Shown here piece by piece: positions 1 to 10,988 of a stretch of 64,000 nucleotides of DNA (position 1 is the first letter of the stretch; every line of letters begins with the position of its first letter). A program made the translations under genes and the position numbers. The stretch lies in contig CM022300.1 in the NCBI GenBank assembly GCA_011799875.1, positions 114,961,201-115,025,200 of the forward strand, in the 5' to 3' direction. This DNA comes from Thinopyrum elongatum (Eukaryota > Streptophyta > Magnoliopsida > Poales > Poaceae). Below the pieces are notes generated by a model, which ran no database searches, was not told the DNA's origin, and worked only from the letters and a program-made list of their open reading frames with translations.

Positions 1-423
1 GGTTTTGTATTATTTTGAACCTCCAAATTGATTTGCAAAAATGTGTAAGTTGCTCATGCTAGTATATTGCAATATACAGCACTGCCATAAAAAGTTTGGG
101 CATTTTTGGAACCCATTTGAAATCATTCAAAAATGATTAGGCCATTTAAGTGTTGTTTTGGCTCTGATCAAATCCATTAGGCTCATCTAGACTTGACGAT
201 GATGTTGTGTTCCTTAGCAGCAAATAGTTTTAGATTATTTGCAAAAAGGTGAACATTTTTCCATCAAGTTTTGAGCAACTTTATTTTACACTTTTGAATT
301 TGAGTTGATTTTCAGAGAAAAATTTGAACTGAATCTTTAACCAATGTGACTAGGCACTGCAAATGAAAGTGACTCTGCATTATTAGCAGATGATCACAGT
401 GGCTATTACACAGGGGTGTTACA
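1..423 (-). mobile_element. Chromovirus-type LTR fragment, cut by window edge
   Basis: Read on the minus strand, this begins with TGTAACACCCCTGTGTAATAG. It then follows the first ~400 bases of the LTRs that start at 28136 and 38138, with many substitutions. The LTR start is at 423. The rest of the LTR and any internal part lie left of the window. No TSD can be tested. Confidence 0.8.
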
Positions 424-2153
424 ACCACAATGGAATATGGCTCCGAGGTGACCTCAACCGTCTAGGGTGCTCAAACACCCAAGAGTAACAAGATCTGCAA
501 GGGATTAGTGGGGGGAATCAAATTTCTCTTGGTGGAAGTGTAGATCGGGGCCTTCTCGACCAATTCCTAGAAAATCAACAAGTTTGATTGGCTAGGGAGA
601 GGGATCGGGCAGAAATGAGCTTTAGAGCAACAATGGAGTTTTGGGAGAGGAAGAGGTAAGTCTTCTTGAGGAAGAAGACCCCCTTTTATAATGGGGGACC
701 AATCCAACCGTTATGCACTACTCAGCCCACAGCCAAGCGGTACTACCGCTCCAGGAGTGGTACTACCACTTCCTACAGGAAGCATAGGAGAGTGAAGGAA
801 CAAGGGAGAACAGAGGAACGGGCGGTAGTAGTAGCGGTGGAAGGGGCGGTACTACCGCCTATAGGCAGTACTACCGCCTCTACTACCGCTCCTACTTCCG
901 CTTGTTCTCTAGGGGCAAATAGATAGCACGGTAGAGACCCGGAGGCACTACCGTAAAACTCGACATGAAGAATCGAGGCCCCAACCACGAGCAGTAGTAC
1001 GAGCGGGACTAGCAGCGGTACTACCGCTTATAAGCGGTGCTACCCACGGTACTACCGCTTGCAGCACTCCACCACTTCTTCAGCACACAAGATGGACAAC
1101 TCCAAAGAGGCGGAAAGTGGCGATGGGTGCAATATGAGTGTGTACGTGTTGATTCCACTCAAACCTTTCCGAAGCGGACCCCTCTTGATAGTACGGTTTT
1201 CCCTACGACTCAAGTCCACCAAAAAGAACCACAGGAAAGAAACCTGTCTTCACTTGAAATTCCGAGGGGCACGAATCGTCTTGTGCCATATCCTTGAAAG
1301 TCTGAAATGCTCAATGCACATGATTAGTCCGCGAACACATTGTCATCAATCACGAAAATCACTTAGGGAGAAATATGCCCTAACAGAGTGGTTCTCCCTT
1401 TGCACACCTAGCCAAACAAAGTGGAATGCAGGAGGCAAGCACAGGAGCCGGGCAAACCAACAATTGACCGAAGACACAATTCGAAACCGATGCATATAAA
1501 GCAATATCTGAGAACATTTTGCCGAGGACTCCATGGAATACCTCAGCTTTTGGTGGCTTCGACACTAGCTACAGTCCCCCGTTGAAATTGCCAATGCTTT
1601 AAAGACGTCCTACGTTGTACTGCTAGAGTTATGCCGGAGACACACAAATAGGTTAAAAGTGTCACAAACTCAAAAAACCAAAAAACTCACATAAAAACTT
1701 TACGTCTACTTTAAATCAAGTTTTTTGGTGTCAATACAAAATTGGTCTTAAAAAATTTTGTGCTTCTGTCGTGCTTTAACATGACACATCCGATCTCTAA
1801 ACTTCAAGTAGGTCAGCCTTCGGCTTCAACCTCCTTATCCCGAAGGCGGAGTCCTTTTCTGAGGCCAGTTTAGCGAACTAAACTCAAGTAGCTTTAGAGA
1901 GAAGCCAGGCTATCCGGCTATTGACCATACGCTCGAGTCGAGAAAGGAGCGGCGGAAGAAGACTTTTCAACGACTTAGAAGAAAACAATTATTATAAAAT
2001 GACTCATATAAATTTTAAAAGCCCCCAGTTAACCTAGGAAAAGAAGTGGTTTTAACAAACAAAGCTTTTAACAAATAAGTTTTAACATAAATATAATGCT
2101 TGGTCGAACCGAACAAAAAATTAAGAATTGAGGAAATTTGAGCATGAAAGCGA
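424..2153. other. Unclassified transposon-like DNA, no gene
   Basis: No convincing coding region was found. The left part holds CGGTACTACCG-type repeats of the kind I associate with subterminal regions of Triticeae CACTA transposons. The right part (about 1500-2153) is AT-rich and unrecognised. This stretch is the left flank of the element inserted at 2159. No CACTA terminus was located, so the class is a guess. Confidence 0.4.
735..1063. repeat. Dispersed CGGTACTACCG / GCGGTAGT repeats
   Basis: At least eight copies of an imperfect palindrome (AGCGGTACTACCGCT and variants) occur in both orientations, near 735-775, 820-893, 930-955 and 1013-1063. The spacing is irregular. Short ORFs across it on both strands are by-products of the repeat composition. 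Confidence 0.7.
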
Positions 2154-2158
2154 CTTAG
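2154..2158. repeat. Target-site duplication CTTAG (left)
   Basis: CTTAG directly precedes the LTR start at 2159 and is repeated at 19950-19954 directly after the 3' LTR. This proves that both LTRs belong to one insertion. Confidence 0.9.
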
Positions 2159-2528
2159 TGATACGTTTCCAACGTATCTATAATTTTTGATTGTTCCATG
2201 CTATTATATTATCTGTTTTGGATGTTTTATATGCATTAATATGCTATTTTATATTATTTTTTGGACTAACCTATTAACCTAGAGCCCAGTGCCAGTTTCT
2301 GTTTTTTCCTTGTTTTTTAGCTTCGTGTAAAAGGAATACCAAACGGAGTCCAAACGGAATAAAATCTTCGCAATGATTTTTCTTGGACCAGAAGACACCC
2401 AGGAGACTTGGAGATGAAGTCGGAGGAGCCACGAGGCGGCCACAAGGGTGGAGGGCGCGCCCAGGGGGGTAGGGTGCGCCCCCTGCCTTGTGGGCCCCCC
2501 GTGACCCTCCTGACCTAATTCTTTCGCC

Positions 2529-2536
2529 TATATATT
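2529..2536 (+). promoter_or_regulatory. TATA-like box in LTR
   Basis: CCTATATATTC follows a GC-rich stretch and is conserved in the 3' LTR (18704-18711). This is a plausible LTR core promoter. The transcription start has not been shown. Confidence 0.4.
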
Positions 2537-3321
2537 CACATATGTTCCCAAACCACCAGAAGCATCCACGAAAACACTTTTCCACCGCCGCAACCTTCTG
2601 TACCCGTGAGATCCCATCTAGGGACCTTTTCCGGCACCCTGCCGGAGGGGGATTCGATCACGGAGGGCTTCTACATCACCCCTATTGCCCTTCCGATGAA
2701 GCATGAGTAGTTTACCTCAGACCTACGGGTCCATAGCTAGTAGCTAGATGGCTTCTTCTCTCTCTTTGATTCTCAATACCATGTTCTCCTCGATGTTCTT
2801 GGAGATCTATTCGATGTAATACTTTTTTGCGTGTGTTTGCCAAGATCCGATGAATTGTGGATTTATGATCAGATTATCTACAAATATTATTTGAATCTTC
2901 TCTGAATTCTTTTATGCATGATTTGATATCTTTGTAATTCTCTTCGAACTATCGGTTTGGTTTGGCCAACTAGATTGGTTTTTCTTGCAATGGGAGAAGT
3001 GCTTAGCTTTGGGTTCAATCTTGCGGTGTCCTTTCCCAGTGACAGTAGGGGCAGCAAGGCACGTATTGTATTGTTGCCATCGAGAATAAAAAGATGGGGT
3101 TTACATCATATTGCTTGAGTTTATTCCTCTACATCATCTCATCATACTTAATGCGTTACTCTGTTCTTCATGAACTTAATACTCTAGATGCAGGCATGAG
3201 TCGGTCGATGTGTGGAGTAATAGTAGTAGATGCAGAATCGTTTCGGTCTACTTGACACGGACGTGGTGCCTATATTCATGATCAATGCCTTAGATATCGT
3301 CATAACTTTGCGCTTTTCTAT

Positions 3322-3326
3322 CAATT
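3322..3326. repeat. Target-site duplication CAATT (left)
   Basis: CAATT flanks the nested chromovirus on the left and recurs at 13997-14001. The uninterrupted site (CTATCAATTGCTCGGC) survives in the 3' LTR near 19495-19510 and confirms the insertion point. Confidence 0.95.
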
Positions 3327-3986
3327 TGTGACGCCCCCGGCTCAATTGTGCACTAATCATACACGCAAATGCACAAGACCAAGCCTAAGGACTCACGGGA
3401 AGATATCACAACACAACTCTAAAACATAAATAAAGTCATACAAGCTTTATATTACAAGCCAGGGGCCTCGAGGGCTCGAATACATAAGCTCGCATACAAG
3501 CGTCAGCGGAAGCATCAGATATCTGAGTACAAATATAAAAGAAAACACAGATAGGCCCTTAGAAGGCAGGGCAAAAGAATACACTATGATCGAAAAGGCG
3601 CAGGCCTCCTGCCTGGGACCCTCCGAACCTACTCCTGGTCTTCGGCAAGCTCATAGTAGTATCCAACCTCGAGGTAGCAGTAGCGATCATCGGCGGGGCC
3701 GCTGTAACCGGGGCTCCGTTATCTGTTTGCATCAAAAGTGTGATGGGGGAAAAAGAAAGCAAAGCAACCGTGAGTACTCATCCGAAGTACTCAGCAAGCA
3801 AGGATCTACACTACATATGCAACATTTTCAAAGGACAAGGCTGTATATGTGGACTGGGCTGCAGAAATGCCAGAATAGAGAGAAGGCCTAGCCCTATTGA
3901 AGACTAGCATCTTCAGAGGTCTTGCAGCATTAGAAGAGTGTAGATTAGTACCGTATAAAGTAGTAGTATCATTAAGTCTCATCCTC

Positions 3987-4101
3987 ACCCAGAGATCCTT
4001 TCTCGACTCCCTGCGAGAAAGCAATCCCAGAGCCATACAGTCATCAACCTCGTCCTGAGATCCCTTCTCGACTCCCTGCGAGAAGCAATCCCAGAGCCAT
4101 A
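3987..4101. repeat. ~62-bp tandem duplication inside LTR
   Basis: AGATCCTTTCTCGACTCCC...GCAATCCCAGAGCCATA occurs twice, about 62 bp apart. The corresponding part of the 5' LTR is deleted, so it cannot be said whether the duplication predates insertion. Confidence 0.75.
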
Positions 4102-4806
4102 GTATGCAATTTAGTTGTATCGATCGGGATACAACTCCGAGTGTCCTTTACCGTAGGACCGGCTATCGATAGATGTGTTCTTCCCTGCAGGGGTGCACCA
4201 ACTTACCCAACACACTCGATTAACTCCGGCCGGACACACTTTCCTGGGTCATGCCCGGCCTCGGCCAAACGATACACCGCAGCCCTACCTACAACTCAGC
4301 AGAGAGGTCCCCGCCAATCAACATCCTAAGCGCTCAGGGGTCTTGGGCCATCGCCCTGTGCACTCCGGGTTGTTGCGAGCAGGGTGAAGCCAGGCACCAG
4401 GAGGGCGCCGGTCCATCCCAGCCGCAAGGCTGAACTAGACGTCTGATAGAGCTTTCGGCTGATGCTACGATGCAGAACGCCCATACTATGCCCACGTGAT
4501 GGTTAGTGCTATCAGGCCAGAGGCCTGCTCGGATCAAATATCCAAATCGTTAGTGGACTAGGGCTTGCGGTAACGAGCAGAGACTCACGATCGATGTGAC
4601 CCCATCGCCCCGTCTCGAGGACTTGCTCCAAGGGCTAAGAATGCCCGACCGTGCCTCATATTCATCACTCGGGCACCATCCAGGTCAACCCGTCTCCACA
4701 ACACTCGCCACTTAGGCTCACGCGGGTACCCCTCAGGGTCGACCCGCCTTTCCAAGTAACAGTGTAAATTCCAAGTATCCGTGTGTCCATAACATCAAGG
4801 GAATCT

Positions 4807-5009
4807 GAGGTATCACCCTCGTTGGATTCCTACTCGATGTATCCGTCAAGGTGAACTCGGAGGAATCACCCTCGATGGGTTCACACTTGATGTGTTGCAC
4901 GACAGCGTCGTTACCGGAAGTGGTGAAGGAGGAATCACCCTCGATGACCACGACCAAATAGCTACTCTACAGAGTTAACATCTGAAGTGCTACACGAGGT
5001 ATCACCCTC
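4807..5009 (-). promoter_or_regulatory. Four-copy GAGGnATCACCCTC motif array
   Basis: Copies lie at 4807-4820, 4860-4873, 4929-4942 and 4996-5009, with start-to-start spacing 53, 69 and 67. The motif is nearly palindromic (GAGG...CCTC). The array recurs with the same spacing in the partner LTR and, in mirror order, in both LTRs of the other chromovirus. Function is unknown; a protein-binding array is inferred. Confidence 0.6.
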
Positions 5010-5879
5010 GGCACTCGATAGTAACGTTGTAGTGTCGTTACAACTAAGGGGGTGAAGTGCAGTGCCGGGGCCTGTCTTCGATCCCGTCGATCGGGTTTTC
5101 TGTTAATCCAGCGGGGCAATCGGAACAAGTGGGGTCACTGATAGGTCTCTACCTAGCCTATACTAGACATTTTAGGATAAGCAGGTAAGGTTTCAATAGC
5201 AGGTTACAATAAACAGGCTATGCATCAGAATAGGTAAAGCAGTAGCAGCAGCAATTCTAATGCAAGCATGAGAGAGAAAGAATAGGCGATATCGGTATGC
5301 TCAAGGGGGGGTGCTTGCCTGGTTGCTCGGCGGCAAGGGCAAGGTCGTCAACGGTGGTGTCGGGCTCCGGAGCTGCGTCGGTACCGGGAACTGCGTCGGA
5401 GTCTAACGAGAGAGAAGAGGGGGAGGAAACAGTATAAATACACAGCAAACATGAGCAACACAATGTACGACATGTCAATATGCAGTGCCGGGTGTGTCCT
5501 AACGTATGGTTGCATGTCACCGAGGAAGGGGGAATCCATCCGGGAATGTTTTCCCGGTTCCGGACATTTGTCAAACAGATGACCGGAGGGGAACGGTTCC
5601 ATGTTAAGATAGTTAGGGGCGTGTGACGGACAAACGGACCGCGTATTCAGATTCGTCTCGAAATTCTGAGTAACTTTCATGTACAACATTTTTCGATCTG
5701 AGCTACGAATTATTTTATATGATTTTTAAAGTTTTATTGATTTTTTGGAATTATTTAATCATTTTAAATCAACATTATCCAGAATAGTGCAGGCTGACAT
5801 CATCATGATGTCAGCATGACGTCAACAGTCAACAGTGCGTTGACTGGGTCAATCTGACGTGTGGGTCCCACTGTCATAG

Positions 5880-6780
5880 ACTGATTAATTCAATTAGGGT
5901 TTAATTAAACTAACTACAGATTAATTAGACTAACTATTTAATTAGTTTAATTAAACATAATTAATTAACTTAATTAATTCACTAATTAACTAATTAATAA
6001 TTATTTAACTTTATTAATTCATTTTTATTTATTATTATTTTGTTTTTCTATTTACAGGGGCTGGGCCCCGTTCGTCAGTGGCACAGCCGGACATGTCCGG
6101 GCTGTGCCCGTTCGGTGCGCCGGACACGTCCGGGTGCGGCGGGGCTGGGTTCGCGCGCACACGCGCAGAGGCATGGTCGCGGCCACAGCACCGGCGAGCA
6201 GGGGCTCGCCCAGCGGGCGCAGCCGGAGCAGGGGAGTTGGGAGAACGGCGGAGGCCAACGGCAGGGTGGCGGCGAGCGCGCGCGGCGCAGCCGTGATGGC
6301 CCGCGAGCGGGCGTGCGGTCCGGCGGTGGCGAGCAGAGAGAGGGAGGACAGGGAGGCAGCGGCTCATAGGGGGCCGGACGGGAAGGGGCAGCGGGCTCGG
6401 GGTGGCCGGGGCGGATGGCGAGGCGAGGCGAGGAGCCGACGGCGAGGTCGATGCGGCGGTGGGGCGGCGCCGGCGGGCGGTGACGGGACGCGGCGCCGGG
6501 CGTCGAGGGCGTCGGGGTCGAGGAGGCCGTCGGGGAGGAGAAGGAGGACGAGGCAGTCCGGCGGGGAGGCGGCGCCGGCGTGGTGGCGGGCGATCCGGCG
6601 AACGGCGGCGAGGGGCGACGGGGTCGAGCGCTCGGGCTCGATACCGATCCAGATCGAGTCGCGGGGGGGGGATGAGAGGGGATGTGGGGCGACAGGGGTT
6701 AGGGTTTCGGGGTAGTGGGGGGATATGGGCGTGGCTGGTGGGCCGGCCTGGTGGCCTGCTGGGCCGTGGCCCAGTGGGGG
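5880..6780 (-). other. Sharp AT-rich / GC-rich switch in LTR
   Basis: About 170 bases built from TTAATTAA-type repeats (5880-6050) abut about 700 bases that are strongly GC- and CpG-rich (6055-6780), then a pyrimidine tract. The same layout is at 12610-13560. Long overlapping ORFs here (for example 6104-6715) are composition artefacts. Confidence 0.8.
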
Positions 6781-7258
6781 GAGGCCTTTTCTCTTTTCTC
6801 TTTTTTTTCCTTTGTATTTTTCTGTTTTCTTTTATTCTTTCTGTTTTGCTAATTGTTAGGCCACTAATGGACTTTTGTAAGTTGTGTGACTTAGGTCAAT
6901 AATTTCAGTGAATTATTTACCACTGCGAGAAAATGGTTTGGAGCCAGAATAATTTCATTTGGATTTTAATTAAAAGAATATGGGTTAATTATTTCTGTTC
7001 TATTGCTATTAGAGGCACATAATTAATTTAGTATATGTTGATTATAATTTTTGAATTGTCTCTCGATTATTTACAATATTATGAACATTTTAGTTTTTCA
7101 AATTTGAACAACTTTTATTTTCACTTTTAGTTTGAATTTCCAATTGAATTTGAATTTGAAATGAGATATGTTACTAATGATGATTAAGCACTGTTGATCA
7201 TGATGACATGGCATAATCAAAAGGGTGATCACTGTAGCTTAATACATGGGGTGTTACA

Positions 7259-7272
7259 AATCTCCTCCACTA
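7259..7272 (-). other. Polypurine tract
   Basis: On the minus strand AGTGGAGGAGATT lies immediately before the 3' LTR start, the expected primer site for plus-strand DNA synthesis. Confidence 0.75.
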
Positions 7273-7293
7273 CAAGAAATCTCGTCCCGAGAT

Positions 7294-10200
7294 TTAGGAG
7301 GTAGAAGGAAAGAGATCGGGGTATTCTTCCCGAAGATGATCCTCGCGTTCCCAAGTGGCTTCATCTTTCGTATGATTTGACCACTGCACTTTGAGGAACT
7401 TGGTAACCTTCTGGCGGGTTCGACGTTTAGCTTCATCGAGGATGCTGATCGGATGCTCCTTATAAGAAAGATCATCTTGCAATTCGAGCATTTCATGGTC
7501 CACTGCTCGGTGCGGAGACTCCTTGAAGCATTTACGAAGTTGCGACACATGGAAGATGTCGTGGATATGAGAGAATTGCGGCGGCAACTCCAATTTATAC
7601 GCCACCTGACCACGTCTGGCAACAATGCGGAAAGGACCAATGTAGCGTGGAGCTAACTTGCCCTTGATTCCGAAGCGGTGAGTGCCCTTCATAGGAGTGA
7701 CACGCAGATAAGCTTGATCACCAGGTTGATAAGTTAAACCCCATCGTCTGCGATCGTAGTTGCTCTTCTGGCGGTCTTGAGCCACCTTGAGATTTTCTCG
7801 AACGATACGGACTTGTTCTTCGGCGTGTTGAATAATATCCGGACCCACGAGCGGTCGTTCCCCAGTTTCTGACCAATTCAGAGGGGTTCGACACTTACGT
7901 CCATATAGAACTTCGAAGGGAGCCATTTTCAAGTTGGCTTGATAGCTGTTGTTATAAGAGAACTCGGCATACGGGAGAGATTCTTCCCATTTCTTGCCGA
8001 AGGATATAACACAAGCCCGAAGCATGTCTTCAAGCACTTGATTGACTCGCTCGACTTGGCCTTGGGATTGGGGATGATAAGCTGAACTCCAGGTAATATG
8101 AGTTCCCATAGTTTCTTGGAAACTTTCCCAGAACTTGGAAGTGAAAAGGCCGCCATGGTCCGAACTAATCTCCTTGACACGCAGAAAGTGTGCAACTTTA
8201 GAAAGTTGATCGACGACTACAAGAATAGCATCGTGACCCTTCTGTGATCTGGGAAGTCCTGTAATGAAATCCATCTGAACCTTATCCCATTTCCATAGAG
8301 GAATAGGAAGTGGTTGCAGAATTTCAGCAGGCTTCTGATGTTCTGCTTTAACGCAACGACACACATCACATTCAGCAACATATCGAGCAATGTCTTGCTT
8401 CATTTTAGACCACCAATACCTTTGACGGAGATCACGATACATCTTGGTGCTACCCGGATGAATAGACAGCGGTATATCATGTGCCTCCTTCATGACCTTG
8501 TCAGTCATAAGCTCGAAACGAGGTATGACAATGCGGCCTCTGAAATACAAGGTTCCATCTTCAGACAGCGAGAAATCCCTGTACTTTTCAAGGTGAAGCT
8601 CTTTCTTCATCAGATCTATTTCAGCATCCTTAGCTTGCGCATTCTTAACAGCTTTCTCAATATCTGGTTGTATCACAAGGTTATTAAGAGAGCCCTGTGG
8701 AACAATACGCAGATTCAGCTTGCACAGTTCTTCAAAAAGACGAGGTTGAGCTCGCCTAACCATGAGGTTGTCGCAATAGGACTTGTGGCTTAAGGCATCA
8801 GCCATCACGTTAGCCTTGCCAGGGGTATAGGAAATACCCAAATCATAGTCCGCTATGGCCTCCATCCATCTTTGCTGACGGAGGTTTAGAGATGGCTGAG
8901 TGAACAAGTACATCAGACTTTTATGATCCGTGTATATCTCGCAACGATTACTGAGAAGGTAATGTCGCCACAACTGCAGTGCATATATGACAGCAGCTAG
9001 TTCTAGATCATGTACCGGATAATTCTCTTCATGTGGGTGCAACTGACGAGAGCCATAGGCAATCACTTTATGCTCTTGCATTAGGACACAGCCTAATCCT
9101 TCCCGGGATGCGTCACAATAAATCATGAAGTCTTTGCGAGAATCTGAAGGAGCAAGTACTGGGGCAGATGTTAGCTTGTCTTTGAGTGTTTCAAAACTTT
9201 CTTGAAATTTGTCTGTCCATTCAAATTTAACGCCCTTGTGAAGCAGATCAGTCAGGGGCTTAGCAATCTTGGAAAAGTTCTCGACAAACCGACGGCAATA
9301 GCTTGCAAGGCCGAGAAAACTTCTCACTTGCTTGACGTTCTTCGGAGGAGTCCAGTCAAGAATAGCCTGAACTCGTTCTGGGTTAACAGCAATTCCATCC
9401 TTGGAAATCACATGCTCCAGGTAGGTTACTTCAGAAAGCCAAAATTCACATTTGGAGTATTTGGCATACAACTGGTGTTCTCGGAGCCTTTCCAGTACAA
9501 GACGGAGGTGTTTAGCATGTTCTTCTTTATTCTTCGAATAAACCAGAATATCATCTAGATATACCACGACGAATTTGTCGAGGTAATCCATGAAGATGTA
9601 ATTCATCAGACGGGAGAAAGTTGCTGGAGCATTGTTTAAGCCGAAGGACATGACCATATACTCGTAGGAGCCATAGCGAGTAACAAATGCAGTCTTGGGA
9701 ATATCCTCTTCACGAACACGGATCTGATGATATCCCAACCTCAAGTCGAGTTTAGAAAACACCGATGACCCAGCAAGTTGATCATACAAATCATTGATCC
9801 GAGGAAGCGGATATTTGTTCTGAATTGTTGCTTTGTTGATAGGTCGGTAATCCTGAACCAACCAATTCATACCATCCTTCTTCTTAACGAAGAGTGAAGG
9901 TGCTCCCCAAGCAGAGGAACTGGGGCGGATGAAACCCTTCTTAAGTGACTTGTCGATTTCCTCCTTAAGCTCGAGAAGGTGGTGCGGAGGCATTTTATAA
10001 GGACTCTTCGCAATAGGGGTTGTGCCTGGTTTCAAGTCGATGACAAACTCAACAGCTCTAGCAGGGGGTATTCCTAGAAGTTCCTCTGGAAAGACGTCTT
10101 GAAAATCATGAACAACGAGAACGTTCTCGATGCCTTCAAGAGGTGAAGCATTCAACACATTCAGAGCATAAATCTGGCTCTCGGCATTCTGTATCATCTT

Positions 10201-10980
10201 GGCTGAGTAGTTGATCACCTGACCAGAAGGGTGTGTGAGCTGGACTGTCTTAGTAGCACAGTCAATCAAAGCATTATGGGTTGTCAACCAGTCCATACCG
10301 AGAATGATGTCTATGTCGGAAGTTCCAAGAGCAATAAGGGAAGCAGAGAACATCAACCCTTCAATTCTGATCTGATTCTTGTGACTTACCATCTTGGTTT
10401 GCCACCTGGAACGGGGAGTGATAATCTCTAATGGAGTGGGTAATGAGCTCATAGCTAACCCATGTATTTGTGCAAATTGCTGGGACACAAAGGAATGTGA
10501 TGCCCCAGAATCAAAGAGAACAGAAGCTGCAACTGAATTAACTGGCAGAGTTCCCATCACGATTTTAGGTGACTCACGAGCTTCTCCCATTTTGACATGA
10601 GTGACCTGGCCACGACCCATAGCAAGCGGCCTGGTCTTACGACTTCTGAAATGATGGGTTCGATGGCCCTTCGTATGACCATCAGGAGGACGTGGTGCAG
10701 CCTGAGGAGAAGCCATGGCATTGGACTGTCCACCCTGAATCGTTAGTTGTCTCAGCGGCGGAGGCAGGCGAGGTGCAACATAAGACGGCCTTGGTGTTGG
10801 AGCAGGTCGATGATGAACATTGTGTGGGATCCAGACTCGATGTTTCTGAACAGGCTGACCCGAGGATGAGCCAGCTTCATGAGTGCGCTTGAGCGACTCC
10901 TGGTGTTTAGTCAGAGCAGTCTCAACTCAAAAAGTTTGGCTGACAAGCGTTGCGAAGTCTATACAATCATGGACAGCAAG
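7294..10980 (-). pseudogene. gag remnant and pol polyprotein with chromodomain
   Basis: One open frame of 1140 codons (10716 to 7294) encodes, in order, an aspartic protease (LFDSGASH, about 10505), reverse transcriptase (YLDDILVYS, about 9545), RNase H (CDAS, about 9110), integrase with an HHCC zinc finger (about 8350-8480) and catalytic Asp/Asp/Glu still recognisable, and a C-terminal chromodomain (about 7300-7450). Upstream in frame, to 10980, is the tail of gag with one TGA near 10927. No CCHC zinc knuckle is seen, and most of gag is deleted. Against the sister copy, 24 integrase residues are missing between the first and second catalytic Asp, from a 72-bp in-frame deletion at 8169-8175. 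Open but very probably inactive. Confidence 0.93.
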
Positions 10981-10988
10981 TGCGAGGT

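Larger units (their letters stand above)
2159..3326 (+). mobile_element. 5' LTR, part 1
   Basis: It begins TGATACGTTTCCAACG and matches 18355-19508 nearly base for base. It is interrupted at 3326 by the reversed chromovirus and resumes at 14002. The last five bases (CAATT) are that insert's target site. Confidence 0.92.
3327..7258 (-). mobile_element. 3' LTR of reversed chromovirus
   Basis: This is a complete LTR of 3932 bp, from TGTAACACC (minus strand, 7258) to TGACGTCACA-like sequence at 3327. It contains a 0.7 kb GC-rich block beside an AT-rich block, four copies of a GAGGnATCACCCTC motif and a local tandem duplication near 4000. Confidence 0.93.
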
